Assembly: GCA_934621665.1 (NCBI GenBank)
Contig: CAKTUT010000050.1
Span: 1-10,608, forward strand
Source: an uncultured Oscillospiraceae bacterium
Lineage (GTDB): Bacteria; Bacillota; Clostridia; Oscillospirales; Oscillospiraceae
Reading direction: 5' to 3'
DNA: 10,608 bases
Part shown: one piece after another, positions 1 to 9,565 of the stretch
Position numbering within the stretch: position 1 is the stretch's first letter
Layout: each line of letters opens with the position of its first letter
Notes under the pieces: model-generated
Told to the model about the DNA's origin: nothing
Seen by the model: the letters and a program-made list of their open reading frames with translations, nothing else
Database searches by the model: none
Made by a program: the position numbers and the translations under genes

Positions 1-1204
1 CCATACGCTCGGCCATGCGATGATCGTGCGGCGTGCTGGTGGGGGATTTGAACATGACAGTGTCGGCGACGATGGCCGAGGCGATCAGCCCCGCCAGCTT
101 TTCTGATGGCATCAGCCCTTTTTCCTGATACATGCTGGCGATAATTGTGGCGGTAGAGCCGACCGGCTCGTTGCGGAAGTAGATGGGATTGCCGGTCTGG
201 ATGTCGGCAAGACGGTGGTGGTCGATAATTTCCAGAATTTCCGCCTGTTCCAGTCCCGGAACAGACTGCGACATCTCGTTGTGGTCAACCAGCACCACGC
301 GCTTGCGCTTGGGCTTAATCAGATGGAAGCGCGAGAGCGTGCCGACAACCTTTTCGTTTTCGTCCAGAATCGGATAGCTGCGGTGGCGGCTGCGGGAGAC
401 AGTTTCCTTGACATCATCGACAAAGTCGGTCAGATGAAACGCCTCCAGATCGTCGGTGCGGCAGACACGCTGGATGGGAATTGCCTGATAAATCATACGC
501 GCAGCCTTGAACGCGTCATACGGCGTGACAATGATGCATGTGTCGGTTGGCGCGCTGCGCAGATCCTCCGGGAGCTCTGCCTGACAGATAATCAGGCAGC
601 TGACATTCATTTCAATGGCGCGGCGCGCCATTTCGGGCTGCTGGCCGCAGATAACAATGGACTCCTTGCGCGTAAAGAGCAGATTCGGATTGTTCTGCGG
701 CAGGGCAATGCACACCTCACCGCTGACACTGTCAACCAGATGGCCGGCCTCGTTGATAATTTTGCCGTCAAGGACGCTTAAGAGGTTAAACATCGGGATG
801 TGGTCGGCGTAGCTGTCATTCAGCGTGCGCATATCGTAGGCCGCGATTTCCTTGGGCGAAACCATGCCATACAGGCAACCGTCGTCCTTAGTGACGGGCA
901 GCGACGGCACGCCGCGGTTGGAGTAGAGCGCTTCCCACGCGCGGCCAACGGTCACAGCGCGGTCAAGCGCCGGGGGCGTATCAAAATCGAGGTCACAGAC
1001 CTGCGTGCGCATGGTTTGCAGGTACACAGGCGGCTCATAGCCAAAGCGGTTTAAAATGAGGTTCGTTTCGTCGCTGACATGGCCAAGACGCGCGGGGACG
1101 AATTCACGGTCGCCAAGGGCGTTGCGAAGCGCTGCGTAGGCGATGGCGGAGACGATGGAATCCGTATCGGGATTCCGGTGGCCGGTGACATAAACAGGTT
1201 CCAT
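1..1204 (-). CDS. Mn-dependent inorganic pyrophosphatase (family II, DHH) with CBS/DRTGG-like insert; C-terminus cut by window edge
   Basis: Predicted cytosolic enzyme that hydrolyses pyrophosphate to two phosphates, pulling biosynthetic reactions forward. The first 401 residues are visible. The N-terminus has the metal-binding pattern GHRNPDTDS (His9, Asp13, Asp15). The second half has VDHNE (Asp307, His308) and the DHH triad (328-330), followed by GSTATII and an ADTVMFKSPT segment typical of family II enzymes. About 240 residues sit between the first and second DHH motifs. They read as CBS, a DRTGG-like domain (no literal DRTGG seen) and a second CBS near residues 255-300. In characterised CBS-pyrophosphatases such inserts bind AMP/ADP (inhibitory), ATP, or diadenosine polyphosphates when DRTGG is present. 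Known members of this type are about 550 residues, so the DHHA2 substrate-binding domain must lie beyond base 1. The ATG at 1204 was chosen because AGGAGG lies 6 bases upstream; an in-frame ATG at 1210 abuts that site and is too close. It probably shares a transcript with the gene ending at 1229. Confidence 0.93.
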   Translation of the reverse strand, partial: MEPVYVTGHRNPDTDSIVSAIAYAALRNALGDREFVPARLGHVSDETNLILNRFGYEPPVYLQTMRTQVCDLDFDTPPALDRAVTVGRAWEALYSNRGVPSLPVTKDDGCLYGMVSPKEIAAYDMRTLNDSYADHIPMFNLLSVLDGKIINEAGHLVDSVSGEVCIALPQNNPNLLFTRKESIVICGQQPEMARRAIEMNVSCLIICQAELPEDLRSAPTDTCIIVTPYDAFKAARMIYQAIPIQRVCRTDDLEAFHLTDFVDDVKETVSRSRHRSYPILDENEKVVGTLSRFHLIKPKRKRVVLVDHNEMSQSVPGLEQAEILEIIDHHRLADIQTGNPIYFRNEPVGSTATIIASMYQEKGLMPSEKLAGLIASAIVADTVMFKSPTSTPHDHRMAERM

Positions 1205-1210
1205 ATGCAT

Positions 1211-1216
1211 CCTCCT
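1211..1216 (-). promoter_or_regulatory. Ribosome binding site of the pyrophosphatase gene
   Basis: On the minus strand this is a perfect AGGAGG. It lies 6 bases before the ATG at 1204 and directly against an in-frame ATG at 1210, which decides the start in favour of 1204. Confidence 0.8.
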
Positions 1217-1228
1217 GTTTGGCGGCGG

Positions 1229-2017
1229 CTATTGCGCAGCCGGAAAATTTACGCCGCCGCATTTCATGAAAAAGCGGACGGGGTAATAGCGGTCAAGATA
1301 GTTTTTGCAGTACCATTCGTAGGTCGCATCCGGCAGATGCTGAAGTTCGGGCGCTTCTGCGCGGAACGCACAGAACGTTGCCTCGTCGCCGCTGAGCAGC
1401 GCGGCAAGCAGCTCACGCCTGTTTTCACGCAGCAGCCGGTCAAAGCAGCCGTCCATGATGCGTGCGCACGCAGCTTCTTCCACCGGTGCGAGAAGCTCCT
1501 TGTTGCCGAGCCACGCTAGAAAGTCGTCCATGTCCAGAAGCGTGCGCGCCGCGGCATGGGAGAGCGTCTGGAACTCGTCCTTTGCGCCGCGCTTTACGAT
1601 GTCAATCAGGTATTGCAGCAGATTATCCTCCAGACACACGCTGTCAAGGAACACCTCGTAGATATCACGTACCTCAGTGTGAACAGGTTCTTCCAGCTCG
1701 GCAGATGCGTCAGATGACTGTGCCGTCTCTTCTGGCGTAGCTGCGGTTTCAGCGTCAGCCTCACCTGGCATCTTCTGAAGCGCCTGCAAAAGCGCACCTT
1801 CGTCAAAGCTCTGGTATTCCTCCTCGGGAATTTCAATGCCGCTCTGCGCGGCGCAGGCGCGGACAAAGGCGGGGATGCCGATGGCCTGAATCTGCTGCTG
1901 AAGCTCCATGGCCTTTTGCATCTCGTCCTGTGCTGTCAGCGTCATACCATCGGGAAGCGGGCGTGTGCCCTCGCAGATTTCCGTCAGAAATTGCAGATAG
2001 TAAGAAAAAAGATTCAT
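1229..2017 (-). CDS. Hypothetical protein, 262 residues, acidic, two-part architecture
   Basis: I do not recognise this family. It appears soluble: no signal peptide and no membrane segment. Residues 1-80 form a mostly helical N-terminal part with a Gln/Glu-rich stretch near 33-45. A low-complexity Ala/Glu/Ser/Thr linker covers roughly 84-115, and a second helical part runs from 116 to 262. The C-terminus is rich in Tyr, Trp and basic residues (YEWYCKNYLDRYYPVRFF), which looks like a conserved tail. Cysteines are scattered, with no metal-binding spacing evident. AGGAG lies 6 bases before the ATG at 2017. It is the first gene of a two-gene unit with the pyrophosphatase 24 bases downstream, and is separated from atpC by a terminator and its own promoter. 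A link to phosphate or energy metabolism is inference from position only. Confidence 0.8.
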   Translation of the reverse strand: MNLFSYYLQFLTEICEGTRPLPDGMTLTAQDEMQKAMELQQQIQAIGIPAFVRACAAQSGIEIPEEEYQSFDEGALLQALQKMPGEADAETAATPEETAQSSDASAELEEPVHTEVRDIYEVFLDSVCLEDNLLQYLIDIVKRGAKDEFQTLSHAAARTLLDMDDFLAWLGNKELLAPVEEAACARIMDGCFDRLLRENRRELLAALLSGDEATFCAFRAEAPELQHLPDATYEWYCKNYLDRYYPVRFFMKCGGVNFPAAQ

Positions 2018-2046
2018 AGCAAGCTCCTAAAGCATTTCTTGCTTCC

Positions 2047-2075
2047 AGTCTAACACGATATGCACCGAAAGTCAA
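2047..2075 (-). promoter_or_regulatory. Probable sigma-A type promoter for the 262-residue protein and the pyrophosphatase
   Basis: Read on the minus strand, TTGACT (2070-2075) and TAGACT (2047-2052) are separated by exactly 17 bases. They match the -35 and -10 consensus at 5/6 and 4/6 positions. Transcription would begin near 2040, giving a leader of about 22 bases that contains the AGGAG of the gene starting at 2017. The site sits just past the U-tract of the atp terminator, as expected for an independent unit. Confidence 0.6.
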
Positions 2076-2084
2076 AACGTGAAT

Positions 2085-2118
2085 AAAAAAGTATCTCGCA
2101 GGCTTGCCTGCGAGATAC
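2085..2118 (-). terminator. Intrinsic terminator of the atp operon
   Basis: Bases 2091-2118 form a perfect 13-base inverted repeat with TT at the centre (12 pairs with a CTTG loop is more realistic). On the minus strand the stem is followed at once by six T residues (2085-2090). The stem begins 3 bases after the atpC stop codon. This is the classic Rho-independent form. On the plus strand the stem is followed only by AA, so termination is directional. Confidence 0.92.
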
Positions 2119-2121
2119 AAA

Positions 2122-4792
<2,671 letters not shown>

Positions 4793-4806
4793 GTGCGCGC
4801 CTCCTT

Positions 4807-6318
4807 TCAGCCTGCGGTAAATTCAGTGCAGTAATTGCTCAGCGCCTGCTTCAGCGTTTCCTCGTCCTCGGCAGAGAGATTGCCGGTGGAGCGAATATTG
4901 CTGAGAACGTCATAAGCGTTTTTGTCGAGATAGGGATAGAGGCCGCGCTCAAACGCGCGGATATCCCTGACGGCAACATCTTTCAGATAGCCCTTGGTGA
5001 CGGCGTAGAGAATGCACACCTGATGCGCCACGTCAATCGGCGCACTGCGATCCTGCTTGAGCACCTCAACGATGCGTTCACCCTGATCCAGGCGCTCACG
5101 CGTATCGCGGTCAAGGTCGGAGCCGAACTGGGCAAAGCTTTGCAGCTCACGGTACTGCGAGTAGAGCAGCTTCAGGTTGCCAGCGACCTTTTTCATGGCC
5201 TTGATCTGGGCGCTGCCGCCGACACGGGAGACCGAAATACCGGGGTTGACTGCCGGCATGACGCCGGAGTGGAACAGCTCGGTTTCCAGGAAGATCTGGC
5301 CGTCGGTGATGGAAATGACGTTCGTCGGGATATAGGCCGATACGTCGCCTGCCTGTGTCTCAATGATGGGCAGCGCGGTCAGCGAGCCGCCGCCGTATTC
5401 CGGCGCCATGCGCGCCGCACGCTCTAGCAGTCGGGAGTGCAGATAAAACACGTCGCCGGGATAGGCCTCACGTCCGGGTGGTCTGCGAATCAGCAGCGAC
5501 AAGGCGCGGTAAGCCACGGCGTGCTTGCTGAGATCGTCATAGATGATCAGCACATCCTTGCCCTGCTTCATGAAATACTCGCCCATGGTGCAGCCGGAGT
5601 AGGGGGCAATGTACTGAAGCGGCGCAAGCTCAGAGGCCGTGGCGGAGACAACGATGGTATAGTCCATCGCACCGCCGGCTTCCAGCGTGCCAACCAGCTG
5701 CGCAACGGTCGAACGTTTCTGACCGATGGCAACATAAATGCAGATGACATCCTTACCTTTCTGGTTGAGGATGGTGTCAACGGCAATGGCAGTTTTACCG
5801 GTCTGACGGTCGCCGATAATCAGCTCACGCTGGCCGCGGCCAATGGGGATCATCGAGTCGATGGCCTTGATACCGGTCTGAAGCGGAACGGTGACGGATT
5901 TTCTCTGGATGATGCCGGGGGCAGGGGACTCAATGGGCGCAAACTCCTTTGCGTCGATGGGACCCTTTGCGTCGATGGGCTGACCCAGCGCGTCAACAAC
6001 GCGGCCGATCAGTGCATCGCCGACAGGCACAGAGACAACCTTGCCGGTGCGCTTGACGGTGTCGCCCTCGCGGATGCCATCGTCGCTGCCAAGCATGACG
6101 ATTGAGACGGAGTTTTCCTCCAGATTTTGCGCCATGCCGTATGCGCCGTTGGGGAATTCGACCAGCTCATTGACCATGCACTTTTCAAGACCCGCGGCGC
6201 GGGCAATGCCGTCGCCGATCAGGATGACCGTGCCGGTCTCGGACTGGTTGATTTTTGCTTCATAGTGCTTGATTTGCGAACGGATGATTTTGGATATTTC
6301 TTCCGGTCTGAGTTCCAT
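4807..6318 (-). CDS. atpA: F1Fo ATP synthase alpha subunit
   Basis: Regulatory nucleotide-binding subunit alternating with beta in F1. At 503 residues it is full length. It shows the N-terminal [16 protein letters not shown] segment that meets the delta subunit, Walker A GDRQTGKT at 169-176, a Walker B region DVLLIIYDD-like ([12 protein letters not shown]) near 256-267, and the signature [10 protein letters not shown] at 355-364. SRVGG follows immediately, with Arg365 as the arginine finger reaching the beta catalytic site. Unlike its neighbours it lacks a strong AGGAGG; only GGTGA lies a few bases before the ATG. Translation may therefore depend partly on coupling from atpH, which ends 28 bases upstream. 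The start matches the family. Confidence 0.99.
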   Translation of the reverse strand: MELRPEEISKIIRSQIKHYEAKINQSETGTVILIGDGIARAAGLEKCMVNELVEFPNGAYGMAQNLEENSVSIVMLGSDDGIREGDTVKRTGKVVSVPVGDALIGRVVDALGQPIDAKGPIDAKEFAPIESPAPGIIQRKSVTVPLQTGIKAIDSMIPIGRGQRELIIGDRQTGKTAIAVDTILNQKGKDVICIYVAIGQKRSTVAQLVGTLEAGGAMDYTIVVSATASELAPLQYIAPYSGCTMGEYFMKQGKDVLIIYDDLSKHAVAYRALSLLIRRPPGREAYPGDVFYLHSRLLERAARMAPEYGGGSLTALPIIETQAGDVSAYIPTNVISITDGQIFLETELFHSGVMPAVNPGISVSRVGGSAQIKAMKKVAGNLKLLYSQYRELQSFAQFGSDLDRDTRERLDQGERIVEVLKQDRSAPIDVAHQVCILYAVTKGYLKDVAVRDIRAFERGLYPYLDKNAYDVLSNIRSTGNLSAEDEETLKQALSNYCTEFTAG

Positions 6319-6346
6319 TCATTCACCAGCTTTCGATTATGGTTTG

Positions 6347-6886
6347 CTAAAGAACCGTGCTTTGCAGCAGTTTTTGTACCTGCGCAAGATGCGAGGAAAC
6401 GGTGCCGTCCAGCTGGCGGCCGGCCATTTCCAGCCGGACGCCGCCGATAACGCGCTCGTCTACACGGGTGTGCAGCTCGATGCGCTTGCCGGTGACGGCT
6501 TCCAGCTTCTTTTGCAGCTTGGCACAGAGCTCTGCGCTCAGCGCGACTGCCGTGATGGCACAGACCTCCACAATGCCGTGGTCAGCATTGTAGCGGCTGC
6601 GGAACTCGCGCGCGCATTCGGAAAATTCGCGCAACGTGCCGTTGTCACACAGCAGCTTCATAAAATTACAGATATAGGGGTGCACCTGTTCGCCCCACGC
6701 CTCGTCAATCAGGCGGCGGCGCTCTTCCTTTGGAATCGACGGCGTGCAAAGCAGCCGCAGATAGTCAGGATTGTCCGCCAGAATGGTGCAGACTTCATTC
6801 AGCTGCGGCAATAGCGCGTCAGTCAGCTGCTCGTCGCAGGCAAGGTCGTACAGCGCGCCGCCGTAGGTTTTGGCTGTGCGCGTCAT
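6347..6886 (-). CDS. atpH: F1Fo ATP synthase delta subunit (peripheral stalk, OSCP)
   Basis: Clamps the top of F1 to the b-subunit stalk. It has 179 residues, the usual size. The N-terminal helical bundle begins with the Y-x-x-A-L-Y-D-L type motif (YGGALYDLA, 8-16), and TPSIPKEERRRLID (48-61) matches the family's short loop between helices. The C-terminal part has the conserved pattern GGVRLEMAGRQLDG (148-161) followed by TVSSHL. The start ATG overlaps the atpF stop as ATGA, with GGGTGA upstream, indicating coupled translation with atpF. The sequence is divergent from model organisms, as is usual for delta, but context and the C-terminal motif leave little doubt. Confidence 0.96.
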   Translation of the reverse strand: MTRTAKTYGGALYDLACDEQLTDALLPQLNEVCTILADNPDYLRLLCTPSIPKEERRRLIDEAWGEQVHPYICNFMKLLCDNGTLREFSECAREFRSRYNADHGIVEVCAITAVALSAELCAKLQKKLEAVTGKRIELHTRVDERVIGGVRLEMAGRQLDGTVSSHLAQVQKLLQSTVL

Positions 6887-7386
6887 GATGCGTCACCCAA
6901 CTCGTCGATGAAGTCCTGAATGAGCTTTTCGTGGTCGGCTTCCTTGATCTCCTTGCGTACAACCTTGGACGCAAGCTCAACCGCCAGACCAGACAGCTCA
7001 CCTTTCATCTCATTTGCGGCTTTCTTCTTTTCCAGCGCAATGTCGCTGGCGGCCTTGGCCTTGAGGGCGGTTGCCTCGGTCTTGGCCTCTTGGAGCATGG
7101 CGTCGCTCTGTTCACGCGCATTCTGCATGGCGCGGGTCGTAATGGCCTCGGCTTCCTGCTTCGCGGTCAGAAGATGCTGCTCATAGTCGGCCTTTGCCGT
7201 GTCGGCGTCATGACGTGCCTTCTCGGCCTCATCATAGATACCGTCTACCTCGGCCTGCCGCTTTGCCAGCATTTCTTTGACGGGCTTAAAGAGGAATTTC
7301 TTAAACAGGGCAATCTGGATGAACAGATTGCAGATCTGCGCAATGGTTGTCCATGGCGCAATCTCAACGAGGGACTGAAAATCCAT
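6883..7386 (-). CDS. atpF: F1Fo ATP synthase subunit b (peripheral stalk)
   Basis: Membrane-anchored stator arm holding F1 against rotation. It has 167 residues. One N-terminal membrane segment spans about residues 10-30 and is followed by the conserved FKPVKEMLAKRQ stretch (33-44). A long charged Ala/Glu/Lys-rich helix to about residue 150 forms the right-handed coiled-coil dimer, and a C-terminal portion binds delta. AAAGGAGG is 9 bases before the ATG. Only one b-type gene is present in this operon, so a homodimer b2 is expected rather than a b/b' pair. It overlaps atpH by 4 bases. Confidence 0.97.
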   Translation of the reverse strand: MDFQSLVEIAPWTTIAQICNLFIQIALFKKFLFKPVKEMLAKRQAEVDGIYDEAEKARHDADTAKADYEQHLLTAKQEAEAITTRAMQNAREQSDAMLQEAKTEATALKAKAASDIALEKKKAANEMKGELSGLAVELASKVVRKEIKEADHEKLIQDFIDELGDAS

Positions 7387-7421
7387 GCGACAGTCCTCCT
7401 TTCAGTGCGGAAATCAGCTGA

Positions 7422-7737
<316 letters not shown>

Positions 7738-8481
7738 TTACTCTGTAGCGGTGCTGATGAAGATCATCGTCAGCATACAGAATATAAATGCCTGCATAGC
7801 GCTGGAAAACCAGTCAAAGTAGAGCGAAAGTACGGCAGGAACGCCGACTGCCAGGAACGGAATATTGCCAAGAATCTTGCCGACTACACCCGGAATCAGA
7901 CCAAATAGCGCGTGGTTTGCCAGAATCAGCGCCGCATAGACAAGGGAGTTGATGACCATGCCCGACAGGACGTTGCCGAAATGACGGAACGACATGGAAA
8001 TGGGGCGGAACAGCTCACCGAGGAGATTGAACGGCGCCATCAGGAAAACAGGCGAGCAGAAGCCCTTGAGGTAGCCACCGAGACCGTTGGTCTTGATCTT
8101 GTAATAGGTGATGAGAATAAAAACAATCAGCGCCCAGCCCAGCAGCACCGACACGTCGGCCGTGGGTGCCCAGAAGCCAAGCAGCGACGCAAGGCTTGAG
8201 CCAAGCGACAGCGCAAAGATGGCGGAGATAAACGGCACCAGCTGCATCCACTGCTCACCCATGTTGCTGCGGACAAAGTTTTCTGCGACCATGACAATCT
8301 TTTCGGCCACAGCCTGCCGTTTGGAGATGTTTTTGATCTTGAGATCGTGCGTCAGCCAGATGCAAAGCAGGTTGATAACGATCATCACGCCCCATGTGAC
8401 GGTCATACTGGCCGTGATGGGAATGCCGCCAAGAATGGGAATGGTAAAATAGATTGGCGCACCATGAATATCGACATTCAT
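7738..8481 (-). CDS. atpB: F1Fo ATP synthase subunit a (ion channel stator)
   Basis: Integral membrane subunit providing the two ion half-channels beside the c-ring. It has 247 residues with five or six hydrophobic segments (about 28-45, 80-103, 110-127, 140-157, 168-190 and 205-243). The essential arginine is Arg166 in SMSFRHFGN, equivalent to E. coli Arg210. The terminal signature QAFIFCMLTMIFIS starts at Gln230 (E. coli Gln252). By position, the E. coli Glu219 site is Met175 and the His245 site is Asp223, an acidic substitution that I believe is common in Bacillota and Na+-type enzymes. The N-terminus is short and lacks the long extension of proteobacterial forms. The ATG overlaps the stop of the upstream gene (ATGA), with AAAGGAGG 11 bases before it. 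It is followed by atpE after 49 bases. Confidence 0.97.
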   Translation of the reverse strand: MNVDIHGAPIYFTIPILGGIPITASMTVTWGVMIVINLLCIWLTHDLKIKNISKRQAVAEKIVMVAENFVRSNMGEQWMQLVPFISAIFALSLGSSLASLLGFWAPTADVSVLLGWALIVFILITYYKIKTNGLGGYLKGFCSPVFLMAPFNLLGELFRPISMSFRHFGNVLSGMVINSLVYAALILANHALFGLIPGVVGKILGNIPFLAVGVPAVLSLYFDWFSSAMQAFIFCMLTMIFISTATE

Positions 8482-8948
8482 TCGGAATCTGCCTCCTTTT
8501 GCGTGGAAGTCTGCTTCGCGCGCTTATCCTGCGCGGTGACGATAGATCGGCGCAGCATCAGAACCGGCTGCGGAATCAAAAACGGAATCAGTGCGGCAAT
8601 GTAGTTGAGAAACGGGACAACCACAGCGATGACAACGGCAAATACCATCAGCATCATGCGGCCAAAATAGGACGAGCGCATTTTCTTTTGTGCAAGCGCG
8701 CGTTCGGTTTCATCGGCGGCGTCGGCAACCTTTTGTACACGCAGCGCCAAAAGGAAAATGCTGAGCCAGGCGAAAATGCTGCCCCAAACCGCGCCAAGGA
8801 CGACGGTATAATCAAAGCGGTGCAGCAAAATGGCCACGGCGACGATCAGAATATCGCCCAGGATCAGTCCGCCCGCCAAAAAGGTGAGTTCTTTGCGGAT
8901 AGATGGATTCAGATTCATCAGCCTCGATTCTGTATCAGGTGTGTTCAT
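8478..8948 (-). CDS. AtpI-like membrane protein (ATP synthase subunit I family, probable)
   Basis: Four hydrophobic segments (about 22-42, 48-69, 94-112 and 114-133 of 156 residues) with a charged cytosolic loop at 71-93 and a hydrophilic C-terminal tail. This is the topology of the AtpI/UncI family (ATP-synt_I), which precedes atpB in many operons. In the Na+-coupled Propionigenium modestum enzyme, UncI is needed to assemble the c-ring. Sequence similarity is too weak for me to see a motif, so the call rests on topology and position. The start at 8948 overlaps the upstream gene by 14 bases; an internal ATG at 8918 (residue 11), with GAGG close by, is a possible alternative. Overlap at both ends indicates translational coupling. 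Confidence 0.72.
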   Translation of the reverse strand: MNTPDTESRLMNLNPSIRKELTFLAGGLILGDILIVAVAILLHRFDYTVVLGAVWGSIFAWLSIFLLALRVQKVADAADETERALAQKKMRSSYFGRMMLMVFAVVIAVVVPFLNYIAALIPFLIPQPVLMLRRSIVTAQDKRAKQTSTQKEADSE

Positions 8949-9198
8949 TAAACGAGTGGCCTTTCAGCTCACGCTTCGGTGGATCGGCAGAAAGCAGCTG
9001 CTTTACCAGACGGTAGGCACTGGTAAACGAGGTAACAATCCCTACGACAATGGCCGCGATGATGACCCCACTGCCCCAGCCGAGATGTATCTGCGCCAGA
9101 TACGCAAGATAGCCCAAGACCAGCGGTGGAGTAATGATGGTAAAGCCAAGCTGGCCGACAATCATAACACCTTTCAGGATTTGCTGCAGCGATTTCAT
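8935..9198 (-). CDS. AtpZ-like small membrane protein (first gene of atp operon)
   Basis: 87 residues with two membrane helices (about 8-31 and 39-60) joined by a short polar loop and a basic C-terminal tail. Size, topology, the QLG...P pattern in helix 1 and position ahead of an AtpI-like gene fit the AtpZ family (PF09527, ATPase_gene1). AtpZ acts with AtpI in enzyme stability and has been linked to Mg2+ supply in Bacillus pseudofirmus. The Asp that usually follows the G-x-W-L stretch in AtpZ appears absent here (GYLAYLAQ), so the assignment is moderate. The ATG at 9198 is chosen because GGGAGG lies 6 bases upstream. A longer reading from a TTG at 9231 has no binding site and would translate the ribosome binding site itself. 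Confidence 0.68.
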   Translation of the reverse strand: MKSLQQILKGVMIVGQLGFTIITPPLVLGYLAYLAQIHLGWGSGVIIAAIVVGIVTSFTSAYRLVKQLLSADPPKRELKGHSFNEHT

Positions 9199-9204
9199 GC
9201 ATGG

Positions 9205-9210
9205 CCTCCC
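9205..9210 (-). promoter_or_regulatory. Ribosome binding site setting the start of the AtpZ-like gene
   Basis: GGGAGG on the minus strand, 6 bases before the ATG at 9198. An overlapping ATG at 9202 is in another frame and too close to be used. Confidence 0.75.
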
Positions 9211-9249
9211 GCAATAATGCGCAGTATACAAAAGAACCTATTGCATTAA

Positions 9250-9278
9250 ATTTTAGCATAAGACGCAAAAATTCGCAA
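9250..9278 (-). promoter_or_regulatory. Probable promoter of the atp operon (extended -10)
   Basis: On the minus strand TTGCGA (9273-9278) and TAAAAT (9250-9255) are 17 bases apart. TGC directly before the -10 box makes an extended -10 element. Transcription would start near 9243, giving a leader of about 45 bases to the first ATG. A second -10-like hexamer, TATACT at 9223-9228, has no good -35 box and would leave almost no leader. The intervening sequence holds no clear riboswitch or attenuator. Confidence 0.65.
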
Positions 9279-9325
9279 TAGACAAAAGCAATGAGGTGCC
9301 CTATTTTTTGCGGATGGATTTACGG

Positions 9326-9354
9326 TGGAAATAGAATGCTTTGTGTGATAAAAT
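9326..9354 (+). promoter_or_regulatory. Probable divergent promoter for the plus-strand three-gene unit (extended -10)
   Basis: TGGAAA (9326-9331) and TAAAAT (9349-9354) are separated by 17 bases. The -10 hexamer is preceded by TGA, again an extended -10 form that can compensate for the weaker -35 (4/6). Transcription would start near 9361, leaving a leader of about 20 bases that contains the GGGAGG at 9368-9373. It lies back to back with the atp promoter, about 50 bases between the two -35 boxes. Confidence 0.55.
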
Positions 9355-9379
9355 AAGAAAAACCAGCGGGAGGTTCGCA

Positions 9380-9565
9380 ATGGAAGCAGCGTTTAGCGGC
9401 TACTGCCGCACAATTGACGCGCCGCGGCTTGTGTTCTGCGAGGAAAGCGGCGGCGAGATGGAAATCGACTGTGATTTTGAGGTCTGCCCGCACGCGGGCG
9501 ATTGCCCTGTGGGAAAGCAAATTGCAGAATTTGTCAGGCAGACACGGAAAACGGAGAATCAATGA
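9380..9565 (+). CDS. Small Cys-rich hypothetical protein, 61 residues
   Basis: No known family recognised. The ATG at 9380 has GGGAGG exactly 6 bases upstream; a TTG-initiated extension from 9341 would run through the promoter and binding site and is not credible. Five cysteines (9, 20, 31, 36, 42) plus His38 in CPHAGDCP suggest a zinc- or metal-binding fold, with the C-x4-C-x-H-x3-C cluster the most likely ligand set. There is no signal peptide or membrane segment, so it is probably cytosolic. The net charge is acidic in the middle (EESGGEMEIDCDFE) and basic at the C-terminus. It overlaps the next gene by ATGA, so the two products are probably made together. Confidence 0.72.
   Translation: MEAAFSGYCRTIDAPRLVFCEESGGEMEIDCDFEVCPHAGDCPVGKQIAEFVRQTRKTENQ

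Noticed and set aside
215..781. Plus-strand open frame of 188 codons at the left end
   Set aside because: Antisense to the pyrophosphatase, whose DHH motifs fix the coding strand.
5944..5979. Near-tandem 18-base repeat inside atpA ([11 protein letters not shown])
   Set aside because: The protein aligns without an insertion to other alpha subunits at this loop, so it is chance similarity of adjacent codons rather than a duplication.
9223..9228. Alternative -10 hexamer TATACT upstream of the AtpZ-like gene
   Set aside because: No acceptable -35 box at 16-18 bases, and a start there would leave hardly any leader before the ribosome binding site.
9243..9361. Possible riboswitch or leader RNA between the divergent promoters
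   Set aside because: Both predicted leaders are short and no conserved stem pattern or terminator/antiterminator pair is visible.
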